DNA of 64,000 nt, from the NCBI GenBank assembly GCA_034620365.1, contig JAQGEQ010000192.1, positions 1,917,001 through 1,981,000 of the forward strand, in the 5' to 3' direction. This document shows, in pieces, positions 43,381-54,706 of this stretch. Under the pieces are notes generated by a model. The model worked only from the letters and a program-made list of their open reading frames with translations. It did no database searches and was not told where the DNA came from. Position numbers and translations under genes: made by a program. The DNA comes from Pegea sp. RAD2-039. Lineage: Eukaryota > Chordata > Thaliacea > Salpida > Salpidae. Each line of letters begins with the position of its first letter. The first letter of the stretch is position 1.

Positions 43381-43803
43381 TTGTGAGTGAAAATGCTCAA
43401 GAAAACGTTCCCTGTAGAGTTTATCTTGGCAAAAACAAAAATGTCTCAAAATGCTGATTATGCTTGTGTGTATCCTATGGTGTCTCTTGAAGGGCGGTTA
43501 AATCAACTGCAAATTTAACTTCAAGGCGAGAAAGCTCTTGTTTGATATCGGAAATTTATCTAAAGTCAAGAATGTTACAGATGTCATCGTTTATAACAGT
43601 GGTTATAGTATGGACATTCCTACTTGCCAGTTTAACGATAAGTATCTCATGCTTAATTTTTAAATTATAGCCAGGAACACCAGTTACAGTCTGCTTGTCA
43701 CATTAGGACCACTGCTAATCCCTATGTACCCTATGATGATGGCAAACTGTGGCAGAATAACACTTTATTGGCTGGGATCAGCCTTGTTTAAAGCAGGTGA
43801 CAA
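43381..43803 (+). pseudogene. Degraded coding-like sequence, unknown, unit 1
   Basis: Two stretches read like protein in one orientation: NVTDVIVYNSGYSMDIPTCQ (about 43572-43631) and RTTANPYVPYDDGKLWQNNT, LLAGISLV-stop (about 43709-43792), separated by stops. I do not recognise the family. It is repeated at about 56030-56430 with similar breaks, so it was broken before duplication. Confidence 0.3.
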
Positions 43804-44528
43804 CTGGTCGATAGAATCGATATATTAATTAATTTTGATGATAGTTAAAATGTACTTTCTGTGAAAGGTATACAATTTTTTTGGTAGATGTAATCTGTAT
43901 TTCTTCTGTTTCAAAGTTATAGCCTAACAAATTGATTGTTTGTGCAATATCAAAAATTGTTTATAATTTCTTGAAAAATAATTTATTGTAGGATTTTTTG
44001 CTTCATATATAGTTCGAAAACCATTTATGATTCATTTCACGCTATTATTTGTTGGGTAGTACAAAGGTAGTTGAACTTATATAAGCTTTATTAGTGATTT
44101 CCATGAATAATTAAACTATTGCTTTTATAACAGTAATTTTTTTAGATAAGATTTTAAGTAAGTGAAATTTAGGAATAATTTTTATCTACCAAAAAGTAAA
44201 AAATTTTATGACAAAAATGATAGCACAAAATTCATTTTATTCAAAAATATCAACTTTTAAAAAAGCATTGCTTTCAACGACTGATATTATAGCATACATA
44301 ACATTTTCTAAACCAAAATCTTGATAACTTTTTTGCATAAAATCATTTCTGCTTGAAAATTTAATTTAACTTTCAAAGTATTACTAGGTTTTTTCATCAT
44401 TTTAAGTTACAAAAATAAAATGTTGTAAGCTATTTTTAGACCTGTTACTTGAGCTTCAGCGCAAAGTTAGGTTTTCTGATTACAAAAGTGTATATGTTAT
44501 CTCATAGTGAGTTAAAGACGAGGTAAAG

Positions 44529-44562
44529 TATATAAGGATTCATTTGGTATTGTCAGATCAGT
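44529..44562 (+). promoter_or_regulatory. TATA box and initiator of zinc-finger gene 2
   Basis: TATATAAG at 44529-44536 and TCAGT at 44558-44562; +1 A at 44560, again 31 bases from the TATA start. Confidence 0.75.
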
Positions 44563-44601
44563 CTGAAACCAGCTTCACTTGCAGCTTATTGTTAAAACTT
44601 T

Positions 44602-44646
44602 ATGTTTATCGTAAGTCAGATTTCATTGAGATTAATATCAAAATGA
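44602..44646 (+). promoter_or_regulatory. Upstream ORF overlapping the zinc-finger start codon (copy 2)
   Basis: Same 14-codon frame as in unit 1, with TGA overlapping the main ATG at 44643. Confidence 0.5.
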
Positions 44647-45290
44647 GTGGAAATATTGAAAAATCAAATACCGATGAAAAGCTTTTCCAGTGTGAAGTTT
44701 GTGGGAAAGCCTTGAAACAATCTGGCAATTTGGCAGTTCACATGAGAATTCATACTGGTGATACGCCTTTTAAATGTGAAGTTTGTGGAAAAGCCTTCAA
44801 ACAGTCTAGCCATCTTGAAGTTCACATTAGATCACATACTGGTGAGAAGCCTTATCAATGTGAATCTTGTGGAAAAGCCTTCAGACAATCGTGCCATCTT
44901 GAAGTTCACATAAGATCACATACTGGTGAGAAGCCGTTTCATTGTGAAGTTTGTGGAAAAGCGTTTGCAGTATCTGGTAGTTTGGCGGTTCACATGAGAT
45001 CACATACTGGTGATAAGCCTTTCCAATGTGAAGTTTGTGGAAAAGCGTTTAAAGCATCTGGCAATTTGGTAGTTCACAATAGATCACATACTGGTGATAA
45101 GCCTTTCCAATGTGAAGTTTGTGATAAACGCTTTAGACAGTTAGGAACTCTAACCAGACACATCCGATCACACACTGGTGAGAAGCCATTCCAATGTAAA
45201 GTTTGTGACAAACGCTTTACGCAATCAGGATCTCTAAGAAGACACATCCGAATACACAGTGGTGAAAAGCGTTTTCAAAGTGAAGTTTGA
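44643..45290 (+). CDS. C2H2 zinc-finger protein, 7 fingers (copy 2)
   Basis: 215 residues, [20 protein letters not shown], single exon. Seven C2H2 fingers with TGEKP-type linkers: the first two match copy 1 closely, finger 3 has an extra Cys in its helix ([10 protein letters not shown]), finger 4 reads [14 protein letters not shown], and the last two match copy 1's end. Compared with copy 1, two fingers are missing and finger helices in the middle differ, so DNA specificity has probably changed. It is nearly identical to copy 3. Predicted nuclear DNA-binding protein. Confidence 0.9.
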   Translation: MSGNIEKSNTDEKLFQCEVCGKALKQSGNLAVHMRIHTGDTPFKCEVCGKAFKQSSHLEVHIRSHTGEKPYQCESCGKAFRQSCHLEVHIRSHTGEKPFHCEVCGKAFAVSGSLAVHMRSHTGDKPFQCEVCGKAFKASGNLVVHNRSHTGDKPFQCEVCDKRFRQLGTLTRHIRSHTGEKPFQCKVCDKRFTQSGSLRRHIRIHSGEKRFQSEV

Positions 45291-45555
45291 GAAAAATGCA
45301 TCATAAACTCCAGTAGTTTAATACGGCACATTCGATTAACAACAACTGTAAGCACCGCCAGTAGAGTAACAACTTCTTTAACAGGGTAAACAAAGCTTGA
45401 CAGACAAGATTCCATCACCACATCAAAATCTTCATCATCTCTGGTAATTTTGATTAAAAGATAAAATTCAAGTAGTTTTATTTTCAAGTGATGTGTCACA
45501 CTGATATTTTGTTTACCTTCTTCTGTTTTGTCATATCAAACTTTTCATTCATATT

Positions 45556-45858
45556 TTACGTTTCATCTATCTTTCTACAGTGTTTGTATTCCTTTTGGAG
45601 AAATCTTATATTGTAATGTACATAATACCTTCTAATTACATCTTTACCCATAATCGTTGGTTTATGTCTACAAAAAGAGCTCTTGAATTCGTCATTCGTA
45701 GTTATGCGTTGAATTAATAAATGATTGCTGGTATTGAGATTGAATGACTTCATATCGCGCTTTTGGATATTTATAAGACAAAGATAAGAACAGCTGCTCT
45801 TGTAGTTGTTATTTGATAGTTCTGTCGACTTAAGAAGAAACAACAGATTCTTTTCCAC
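45556..45858 (-). CDS. Conserved 100-codon antisense frame, copy 2 (unknown)
   Basis: As in unit 1 but with a few substitutions (LLKSTELS, TSNHLLIQ, PTIMGKD). Function not recognised. Confidence 0.22.
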   Translation of the reverse strand: MEKNLLFLLKSTELSNNNYKSSCSYLCLINIQKRDMKSFNLNTSNHLLIQRITTNDEFKSSFCRHKPTIMGKDVIRRYYVHYNIRFLQKEYKHCRKIDET

Positions 45859-47702
45859 CAGTGAAGTCTTTTTCTTCTTAGCTAGCTGTACATTTTTGTA
45901 ACGTCAGTCTCCTGTAAGTCTTCCCCGTCTATAACATTCCTTCCTTTTTTAAAATCTTTTGCTGCCAGTTTAGATGTAAGATTCGAGGAAGACAACAAAC
46001 AAAGATGTCCGATTAATTATCGTTAATCTTCATCAAAGTCAAACCTTCAGTGGTGTACAATAATGTATGACCGACAAAGACATAATACATGGCTTTTAAC
46101 TTTTTGAAAAAATGCATTTTAAGATAACTGAAAGCCATTTATGAATTAATATTTGTTGGGTTGTAAAAACGTATTTGAACTTAAATAAGCTTTAATAGGG
46201 GTTCGCATGATATCGTTTTATACAAGTTATTTCATAATCTAGATTATTCTACTACTAGATAATGCCATCTCCACAGCTTTTGTCTGTCATACTTTATTGT
46301 ACCCCACTGAAGCTTTGAACTTGATAGATGGATAACAAAAATAAACTGAACACTTTTCATTTTTGTTGTCTTCTTCGAGTTGTACGAAAAAGCTAGCAGC
46401 AAAGGATCGTAAACGGGGAAAGACTTTACAGATGAAAGTTTAAATCTTTAATGACCTAAAAGTAGGAAATTTAATAGTTACCTTAATAAAAGTAACTTGA
46501 TGGTGAGCTACAGCTGGAAGTTCTACTTACTATCACGTGTAATCATTTGTCGTTGGCGAGCTTGAGTTGTTTTGATTGAAGTCATAGATTAGTGGACTCC
46601 AACGAATACTGAAAAGGATTTAGTAGCAAGGAGTTTGGCAAAGTCGGCAAATAGTATTGAGTTTACAGAACCATTTAGTGATCTAGTGTCTGTAATGTCA
46701 GGGAATAAATATTAAAAAAACATCATTGGAAGCACATAACAGCGACTATAAACAAAACTCCGTTGATCTTAGTACTTTCTTTATCCTTCTATTGTTTACA
46801 AAAGTTTATCATTTTCTATCTTTTTAGTTTTAACATTAGTATACACAAAAAAATGTTTTATAAGAAAGTATATTTGATATTTTATTTCATTTTATTAGAT
46901 TTTTATTTGTTCTCAATAAAACATTTCCCACTAATCTTCTGTAACTACTGTTTATATACATAACTAAAATAAACAAAATTCTGTGGATCCTAGTAAATTA
47001 ATTTAAAATAAATTTCCTCTATGTCCTTTAAACGGCAATCAAACAAAAGCTCAGTAAATATTAAAAGGAGTAAAAATTACTTAAATCTGAGATATTTAAC
47101 AAAAAATGCTTGGAACTTATTAACTACATTTACAAAAAATATTTAAGACTTAAACTGCATAGTCAAATTGCTGAAACAACAAAATACTTATTTAGATTAA
47201 TCCTACTTCTTGTAATTCATCTTTGAGAACCATCAATTTGTAAATATTGTTTCTCAAATTTTTTTTTAAAACATATTGTCTTTCCTATTGAATTGTTAGT
47301 CACAAGATTTCTCTATATAAGTTTTATTATCATTATTTAGAAAATTATGTTTTATGTTTCGATCTATTTAGACAAGTAGTTTTTATTTCTGACTGTCAAC
47401 TTACAAAACATTCTTTTTAAATAGTTAGAAACAGTTTCCGTGAAATTTTTTTAATCGTTTTACATTAGAAGTACTTCTTAATATTAGTCAAAAGAAATCT
47501 TTTAAAATATACAATCTAAAAAGTAATAAGTAAAAAAAGTATAAAAGAACAATTTAGAAATGCTGTAGAAGGAAAACATTTTCTCAGAGTTTTAAATAAA
47601 TAAAACTTATAACAAAAAATTTAAAAAATTGAATATTTTCTGGACAAACACTAGATCAAAATAAATTAATATAGGAAAGAAGTTCTATTCATCAGTATGT
47701 AA

Positions 47703-47910
47703 TCAGATGTGTCTTGTTAAGATACTTGAGTCTGAAAACAATCTATCACAAATATCACATTGAGTATGTGATCTCATGTGAACTACCAGATGGCCAGATT
47801 GTTTAAAGGCATTTTCACAAATTTCACATCGAAAAGGCTTCTCGCCAGTATGTGATCTTGTCATTTTCCTTTGACAGTCCACATTTTGAAATCGACAAAT
47901 TGTCGGTAGT
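47703..47910 (-). CDS. Antisense C2H2 zinc-finger exon or remnant, copy 2
   Basis: Same protein as at 36846 (EKPFRCEICENAFKQSGH...LTRHI-stop). The unit 3 partial copy ends before this position. Confidence 0.4.
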
Positions 47911-49253
47911 CTAAAGTTTAAATTGTAATTAGCGAACAAGTGAACTGATGAAAATTTGTTAGAAATCAGGCTAAAACTTAGTTTATAAAAAAAAAAATTC
48001 TTTTAGTCTAGCACTTTCGATTACGAATTAACATTTGATTAACTTTAAAAAAAAATTAGAATAAAAACCACTAGCTGCTGTATACAATTACATATTTACA
48101 CCTCTATAATTTCGCTGTTATAAAGAATAAATCAGATAAATGAAAATATTAAACTTTAAAAACAATGTAAAGGGAAGGTTTTTTATTAGCTCATTACAAG
48201 CTTTTTACCAAAGAAAGCTAAAAGTTTGACTATTGTTCAAAAAAATTGGCTAATTTGTTGAAAGTCTGAAATCCATTATAAAAGTAATTCAGGATGTACA
48301 AGTAAAATAATAAGGGCTATCACCCATTTTAAATATTTGATTATATTAGAAGATTATCCCCTTGAAAAGTGATAATAAATTCAATTTTCAGTTCTTATTT
48401 TTAAGATATATCTTTTATATGAATTGTTTAGCTTTCAACCAATTTTATCTAAAGTGATAAAGTATTATTTTAAAGCAAAACAAAAATCACAAACCATTTA
48501 GTTTCCTGATGAAATAAGAAAATTATCTTTAAATAAAGTTTTAAAAAACTTCTTGTCAAAACAAGTCTGTTTAAAAAAAAGAGTCCTAAGGAAGTACCCA
48601 TAAGTTAACATTTTTACTTTGTAGAATTATAATACTTTAAAGCTGATGCTATAAAAAAATTCTAATAACTATTTAATAAATGTTGTAATAACTTACTAAG
48701 AACCTATAAGAATGTGACCAAATTTCAGAAAACATAATTTTTAAAGTTGAAAAAATATTTTATAAACTGTTTATAGAATCAGCAAACTGAAGATCTATTT
48801 TGCCGAGTTGTAACAAATGTTTAATCATTTAAAATCACCCTTTTAAGTATTTGTAAAGTTTATTTGAAAATTGAATATGAAAAATGTTGCTGCTGAGTTT
48901 AGTTTTTATCTAAACCATTTGGCAAAAGCAAATTATACTTGTTTCCAAACATTTTTTTATAAAGTTATGGTTAAAGCATTATAGTAAATATGAAATTCAA
49001 TTTTTGTTCTTTTGAATCATTACAAAACGCTAAAAAGTTATTCTTGAAATCAGTTTAAACTCCAAGCAAAGCTACTTTTGCAACGATTATATGTAATGAT
49101 TCAGAAACTTTATAAGGCTACAGCTACCAACATTGTCTCACTTCAAGATCTTCACAGCTGTTTGGAATAGACTAGCTTCAATAAGAACTGCTGTGGACAG
49201 ACTACCATCAAGCTTGTTGAGATCAGAAACTACTGGATGAAAGAAAAGTTGAA

Positions 49254-49721
49254 ATGTCACAACTCGAAATTTATTTGTTTGTTACTCTAATAATTCTAAT
49301 TCTTTTTCTTTTTTGTTTGATTCTGATAGTCCCTCGAAAACGTCTTCGGAGACATTCTCAAGACTCAGTTGCTAATGACAACGTACTGCAGTTGATTCCA
49401 CTTCATTCAAATGTTGCTGGGAGTAATTATACAATTGCAACTGAGAAATCTGAAGAACCAGATGACAGCAAACCTGAAGAAAATAAAGATTCCTCTGAAA
49501 AAATTGACAATAATTCTGATGAGAGTGGAAGTAATACTTTAAGAGGCATACATTTAGATTCAGATTCAGAATATGGGTTGTTAGATTCAGTTTTTGTCAC
49601 CAGTATGTTTGCGCATATGAACATTTTATTCAGCAAAACTTGTCGCAAATTTCACAACATTCAGGTCTTATTCCATGATGACAGCGATGATGTTTATTTA
49701 TTTATTTGTTTATTACAATAA
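49254..49721 (+). CDS. Single-pass membrane protein with acidic tail (copy 2)
   Basis: 155 residues, TM helix (IYLFVTLIILILFLFCLILI, with a two-residue insertion relative to copy 1), RKRLRRH, and the same acidic tail. The end differs from copy 1: the frame reads through the LINE's TTTA tract as DDVYLFICLLQ before TAA, because the tract is shorter here. This supports the view that the natural C-terminus was replaced by LINE tail sequence in both copies. Confidence 0.5.
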   Translation: MSQLEIYLFVTLIILILFLFCLILIVPRKRLRRHSQDSVANDNVLQLIPLHSNVAGSNYTIATEKSEEPDDSKPEENKDSSEKIDNNSDESGSNTLRGIHLDSDSEYGLLDSVFVTSMFAHMNILFSKTCRKFHNIQVLFHDDSDDVYLFICLLQ

Positions 49722-49861
49722 ATGTGAAGGAGGGTGCCTAAAGAGAGCACCTCTCTCTAACACACATTATCACAAATTAGATCTATTTGACGTGTAAACG
49801 AAAAAGCATATGACAATGAAGAATTGCACAGAATCATAGTATTGTAAAAGAGAAAAATTCA
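49693..49861 (-). mobile_element. Truncated LINE 3' end, unit 2
   Basis: About 165 bases of LINE 3' UTR and tail, stopping abruptly at aaaattca|ctttat. The same bases occur again, complete, from 51490. It sits where unit 1 has the full LINE. Confidence 0.85.
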
Positions 49862-50326
49862 CTTTATTTAATGCTTGTTTGGTTTTAAACTCCTTCGGAA
49901 AAATCTCATACTGAAACGTATTCTTTTTTGATGTCTTTTCTTAAATTTAAACGAGTTACAACGAGAATTTTTGGATCGGTTTCTTGTTGTGATATAACTT
50001 CTTTGTTCTCATAATTTTCTTCAGTAACTCCAATCAGTGAAAGAAGTTTCATTATCACTTTCGTCACTTAAGAAGTCACGTGAGAAAGTTGTGAGGATTG
50101 CTCTGCTTTTATTTGCGGATGCTCTAAAGATCAGAAGATTAGAAGATTTTGGATGTTAAAGACTCACTTTTGAAATAAAGAAGGAGCATGACGTAATAGC
50201 CGCATGCGTTTTGCTGCGTCAAGGAAGTGTACGATGCTAAAAAAATCTTTTAGGATGTGTTTGGATATCTCAGCTGAATATCCGGAGTTTAGAAGAACAA
50301 AGATCTTTTATCGAGTCTGTATCATG

Positions 50327-50432
50327 CTCCAAAATGAATGTTTTCATTTGCCTCGTATTTGGTTGTACTGATCTTTTTCAATATTGTCACTCGTTTTGAT
50401 ATTAATCTCAATGAAATCTGACTTCTATGAAA
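50327..50432 (-). pseudogene. Inverted, decayed zinc-finger gene 5' end
   Basis: On the minus strand, AGTCAGATTTCATTGAGATT and AATATCAAAACGAGTG match the 5' UTR and start of the zinc-finger genes, but the start ATG is ACG. The next codons (SDNIEK versus SGNIEK) remain alignable, then similarity ends. Confidence 0.65.
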
Positions 50433-51126
50433 AAAATATATAAATTGTTACGTTTTGTAATATACTGAATAAAACGTTCAAGTCTAAAAAATACATTTTG
50501 CAGTTTTTTGAAAGATAAATTTGAAAACACAATATTTTTATTATGTACAAAAACTTATTTTTAAGCTAAAAATGTATTGGATTGAGACTAAAAAAATGCA
50601 TAGATAAAGTAAACCCAACATTGCGCTGCAGCTCACGTATGTTAAGCCAGAGCCTTTCTTGTTTAGGATCTTTTACTGCCAGCTTAAACGCAAAATACAA
50701 TGAAGACATCAAGAATGAAAGATGTTAGTTTTATGTTAATTAGCCTTCAACAAAGTTTTATTGGCTTACAATAAAAAACATCAAACAAACGCTCTATAGA
50801 TTGGTTATATCATACTCTTGAAGTAGATCGTTATTTTTGAGCTGAGATCATCTACTTAAATCTCCAAAATTATCTACAGCCTCGGCATCACAGCCATCAA
50901 TGTTGATTGACTGTAAACGGTTATTACAATGGCTAAGAACGTTTATCTGTTTAAACAGATTTTCATTTTAAATTCTGTACAGGATAATACAAATTTAGTT
51001 TAATACTTGTATAAAATGATCTCACCATGTTACAGAGGCGTGGTGGGCAACCAAACTTCAACAGTATCAAAAACAAACCTTCTCTTCTGATAAGGTCAAA
51101 TCGTTTGCAAAGTCAACGAATGTACT

Positions 51127-51414
51127 CTACAAAGTCCCATAATGTTCTTTGTATTTTTCTTGTAATTGACAAACAGTTAAAATCATAATCGTGGTAGAAA
51201 GTTTAGATATGAAACCGCATAGTAACTTGAGATATAATCTCTCAGCAAATACTTGTAGGCGAGGAAGTAACACTTTTGCAAATACTTTGATTACAATGTC
51301 ACACAAGGATAATCTTCTATAATTATCGCAATAAGACCTGGCACCCTTCTTTTTGTATGTTGTTATGATCTTTGCATCAAAAAAGTCTTGTGAAACATTT
51401 CCTTCATCTAACAT
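51127..51414 (-). pseudogene. Reverse-transcriptase fossil of a second LINE family
   Basis: Reads DAKIITTYKKKGARSYCDNY, RRLSLCDIVIKVFAKVLLPR, LQVFAERLY and LTVCQLQEKYKEH, the fingers-to-palm start of a LINE reverse transcriptase (A-x-I-x-x-x-Y-K-K-K-G-x-x-S-x-C-x-N-Y-R). This differs from the 39-42 kb LINE. It ends before the catalytic motifs; the continuation at 50930-51120 is degraded. Confidence 0.7.
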
Positions 51415-51657
51415 TTGACTAGAATATCATAAAGAATGAAAGAAGACAAGTTAAGACTTTGTTAAATCAATCACTGTCACTACCTGGTTCTTTTATTTAT
51501 TTATTTATTTATTACAATAAATGTGAAGGAGGGTGCCTAAAGAGAGCACCTCTCGCTAACACACATTCTCACAAATTAGATCTATTTGACGTGTAAACGA
51601 AAAAGCATATGACAATGAAGAATTGCACAGAATCATAGTATTGTAAAAGAGAAAAAT

Positions 51658-54600
51658 TCACAGTTTAGAAATGGCAATGTTGGCGATATTATAACAATTC
51701 AGCTTTTTCTTGAACAGCATAAGTGATTTTGACATGACAATCTCTGATGGCAGATTGTTCCATGTACTGATTGTGCGGTATGAGAAAAAACTTAATCTGG
51801 TTAACGTTAGCTGGTGGAGTGGGCTTATTAAGATCTAATTTATGTCTTCTAAGTTGATATAACTTGAGGGAGGGACTAATGGAGAAAAAGTCATCAAACT
51901 GAAGATCAATTAGGTTGTGAATAATTTTAAAAATCAGAATAAGGTCGTATTTAATTCTTCAGATTTCCAAAGTATCTAGATTGAAGAAGCTGAGACGATG
52001 CTTATAACTCTCGTATTTGATATTAAGTTTCCTGCAAACCAATCTCGTAAATGTTGCCTGAACAGATTCGATTTTTCTGATATCACCAACTTGATATGGC
52101 ATCCATGCACTGACATTGTATTCAAGAATAGGGCGTATGTACAGTTTGAAAAGGTTGACGTAAAACCATGGATCTTTAGAATTAAAAGTCTTTATGATGA
52201 GGTGGACAAGCTTGATAGATTTTCCAAAGATTCTGGAAACATAACTGTGCCATTTGAAGTCAGATGTCAAAGTAATGCCGAGGTCTATGACTGAGGATAC
52301 TCGTTCAAGAATAGATCCATTGATGTAGTATTGGTTGCTGAAGTTGGCAGCTGGCTTACGGGAGAATGTTATAACTTCAGACTTTGTTGGCTGGATTTTA
52401 AGTTGCCAATTCGCAGACCAGTTTTCTACAATATTTAGTGCAGTTTGGAGTTTTGAGTGAGAACCAGATAAAGACTTGATGTCGTCTGCATGCACAAACA
52501 CACTGACATTGTCTACTGCTATTAGTCTTCTGATGAGGTCTTCAATGAAAATCAAAAAGAGAAGTGGACCCAGGACGGAACCTTGAGGAACGCCGCTGGT
52601 GACTTTACTAGGAGTAGATAAAGATCTTTCTACTCGGGTTCGTTGGGTTCTACCTGATAAGAAATCTTCAATCCATTTTAAGATAGAGTTGCTGATTTTT
52701 ATGTTTTTCAATACAGTAATGAGCTTGTTGTGTGGAACAGAATCAAAAGCTTTAGCAAAATCAAGGTATATGATGTCACATGGAGTATTACTTTCGTAAT
52801 GAGCTGTAAGCTCATTAAAAAAAGTGAGATCTTGAGTCAAAGAAGACCTTTGCTTAACAAAGCCATGCTGGACATCAGATATTAGATGATGCTCCGTCAA
52901 ATGGCTAGTTATATGGTTGTGAATGATATGTTCTTGAGTTCTGCAGATAACCGAAGTCAGCGAAACTGGTCTGTAGTTAAGTGCAGTGTTTCTGGGACCC
53001 TTCTTATAAATTGCAGTAATAACAGCATTCTTCCAAATTTGTGGAAGTCTTCCCCGCTTAAGAGTCATGTTAAAGAGTAGCGATAAGGGTAGCGCTAAAG
53101 AAGAAGTACTTTTTCTTAAAAATAAAGCTGGGATTTTATCTGGGGTGTTGGAAACTGTTGATTTTAGAGAAGAAATAGCCTTAGATACTATATCAACTGT
53201 TATGTCTAGATCTACCATCTCAGAGATATTTGAAAGGATATTGGAGTAGGAAATAGTATGAGTATTGCCATCATCGGTTATAAAAACCTTTTCAAATTGT
53301 TTGTTTAGCAATTCAGCTTTATTCTTTGGTTCCATCACCAGCTGATTGGCGTTATCAATCAAGGGAGGTAGATGAGATCTCGCCTTAAGCTTGTGATTAA
53401 TGAAGCCAAAAAACGTTTTCTTGCTAGGTGAAGATAAGATTGCACTTTCTTTTCCTAAATAGAAGCTATAAACTGATTTCTTGTAGATTAGACAAAGATC
53501 TTTGTATAGAGGTTTGATGGAAGGATCTGCTTTAGTTTGTTTGTATAAGAGGTTTTTCAAATGCTGTAAATTCCTTAAATATCTTGGCAAGTGTGGTTTT
53601 TTGTTGACTCTATATAAAGGTATGAACTTTTCAATTGACTCATTAACAATGTTAGTAAACCTCGAGTAGATATCATTGATGTCTTCGGTAGAGTTGAAAA
53701 CAGAAATCCAGTCAACACCTGATAAAAACTTGTTTATACTGTTATAATTTGCACGATAAAAGTTCCGTATGCTTGGAGTTTTAACGTTCGTAGAAAAAGT
53801 TTGTTGAAGCTTGAATTCAATCATGTTGTGATCACATGTCAGAGCAAAAGGTTCATTTTGATCAACGTAGATAACGTTCTCAGGTTTTGATGTGATAAGA
53901 AGATCCAAAGTATTACCACTAACTTGGGTTGGAAAAGTAACCATCTGAGATAGATTATTGGCATCAAGGAAGTTTACAAAGACATGACTCAGATTGGCTA
54001 AATTAGTTTTGTCTCCATTCAAATTGAACAATTTTCCATTGAATGCTAAATTTGGGTTATTCCAATCAATTCTACTAAAATTAAAATCCTCAAGAATATA
54101 AATCTCAGGACAAACTAGGCTTTTCAGAACCTTCAATAAGGTCTTAATAGTAACCTCATCGTTAACTTTAGACGGTGGTAGGTAGGTACATATAAAGCGG
54201 GAAAACTTAGACTTTGAGTAATGAAAATTGAAAGCAATAATCTCAAATCCTGGGCAATCAATGGTATTTATCTTAATTCTTGAAATCATGGGTGCCAGTG
54301 ATGTTTTATAAATTACACAAACACCGCCGCCTCTATCAAACAGTCTGTCACAGCGCAAAGCACGAAAAAGATCACTGTCATCCAGAAAGGAGTCAGGATA
54401 AAAGGGTTTCAACCAAGTTTCGGTAATGAAAACAAATGTAAAATCTTGAGAAAGCAAAAGAGCTTTCAATTCGAAAATTTTGTTGACAATTGACCGTGCG
54501 TTGAAAAACATACTTAATATAATAGAAAAATTGTCTTTTTGACACTTGTAAGATTTGGTGGTAGGCTTCTGTGTACTGGTATCTTGGGCTGGAAGCATAG

Positions 54601-54706
54601 TAATAATAATTTTGTGCGAAGAGAGGTTGAATAAGGATGATGTGGGTCCAGTGGTTATTTTGCACTTCCGTTTTTTGAAAAGACCTTCACAATCTTTAAA
54701 GCCCAT
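51658..54706 (-). pseudogene. LINE ORF2 (endonuclease-reverse transcriptase), copy B, broken
   Basis: 915 codons are open (54706 to 51959), ending at a TGA right after FFNLDTLEI; the lost tail would continue RIKYDLILIFKIIHNL to about 51658. The reverse-transcriptase catalytic YADD is HADD (FVHADDIKS), and the endonuclease GDFN is EDFN. Either change alone would probably destroy activity. The rest matches copy A, including LDFAKAFD and SGVPQGSVLGPL. Confidence 0.85.

Larger units (their letters stand above)
33316..44361. repeat. Segmental duplication unit 1 (about 11.0 kb)
   Basis: Begins where similarity with 44362 and 57001 starts (ttaatttaactttcaaag). Order: zinc-finger gene, 100-codon antisense frame, antisense zinc-finger exon, one-TM protein gene, LINE (antisense) and LINE 5' flank. 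Single-base differences and short indels from unit 2 show recent duplication. Confidence 0.85.
49862..51489. other. Unit-2-specific 1.6 kb patch
   Basis: Absent from unit 1. It contains an inverted fragment of the zinc-finger gene start (50327-50430) and a reverse-transcriptase fossil (51127-51414), plus AT-rich filler. Bases 50327-50697 recur at 59822-60195. Confidence 0.75.
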
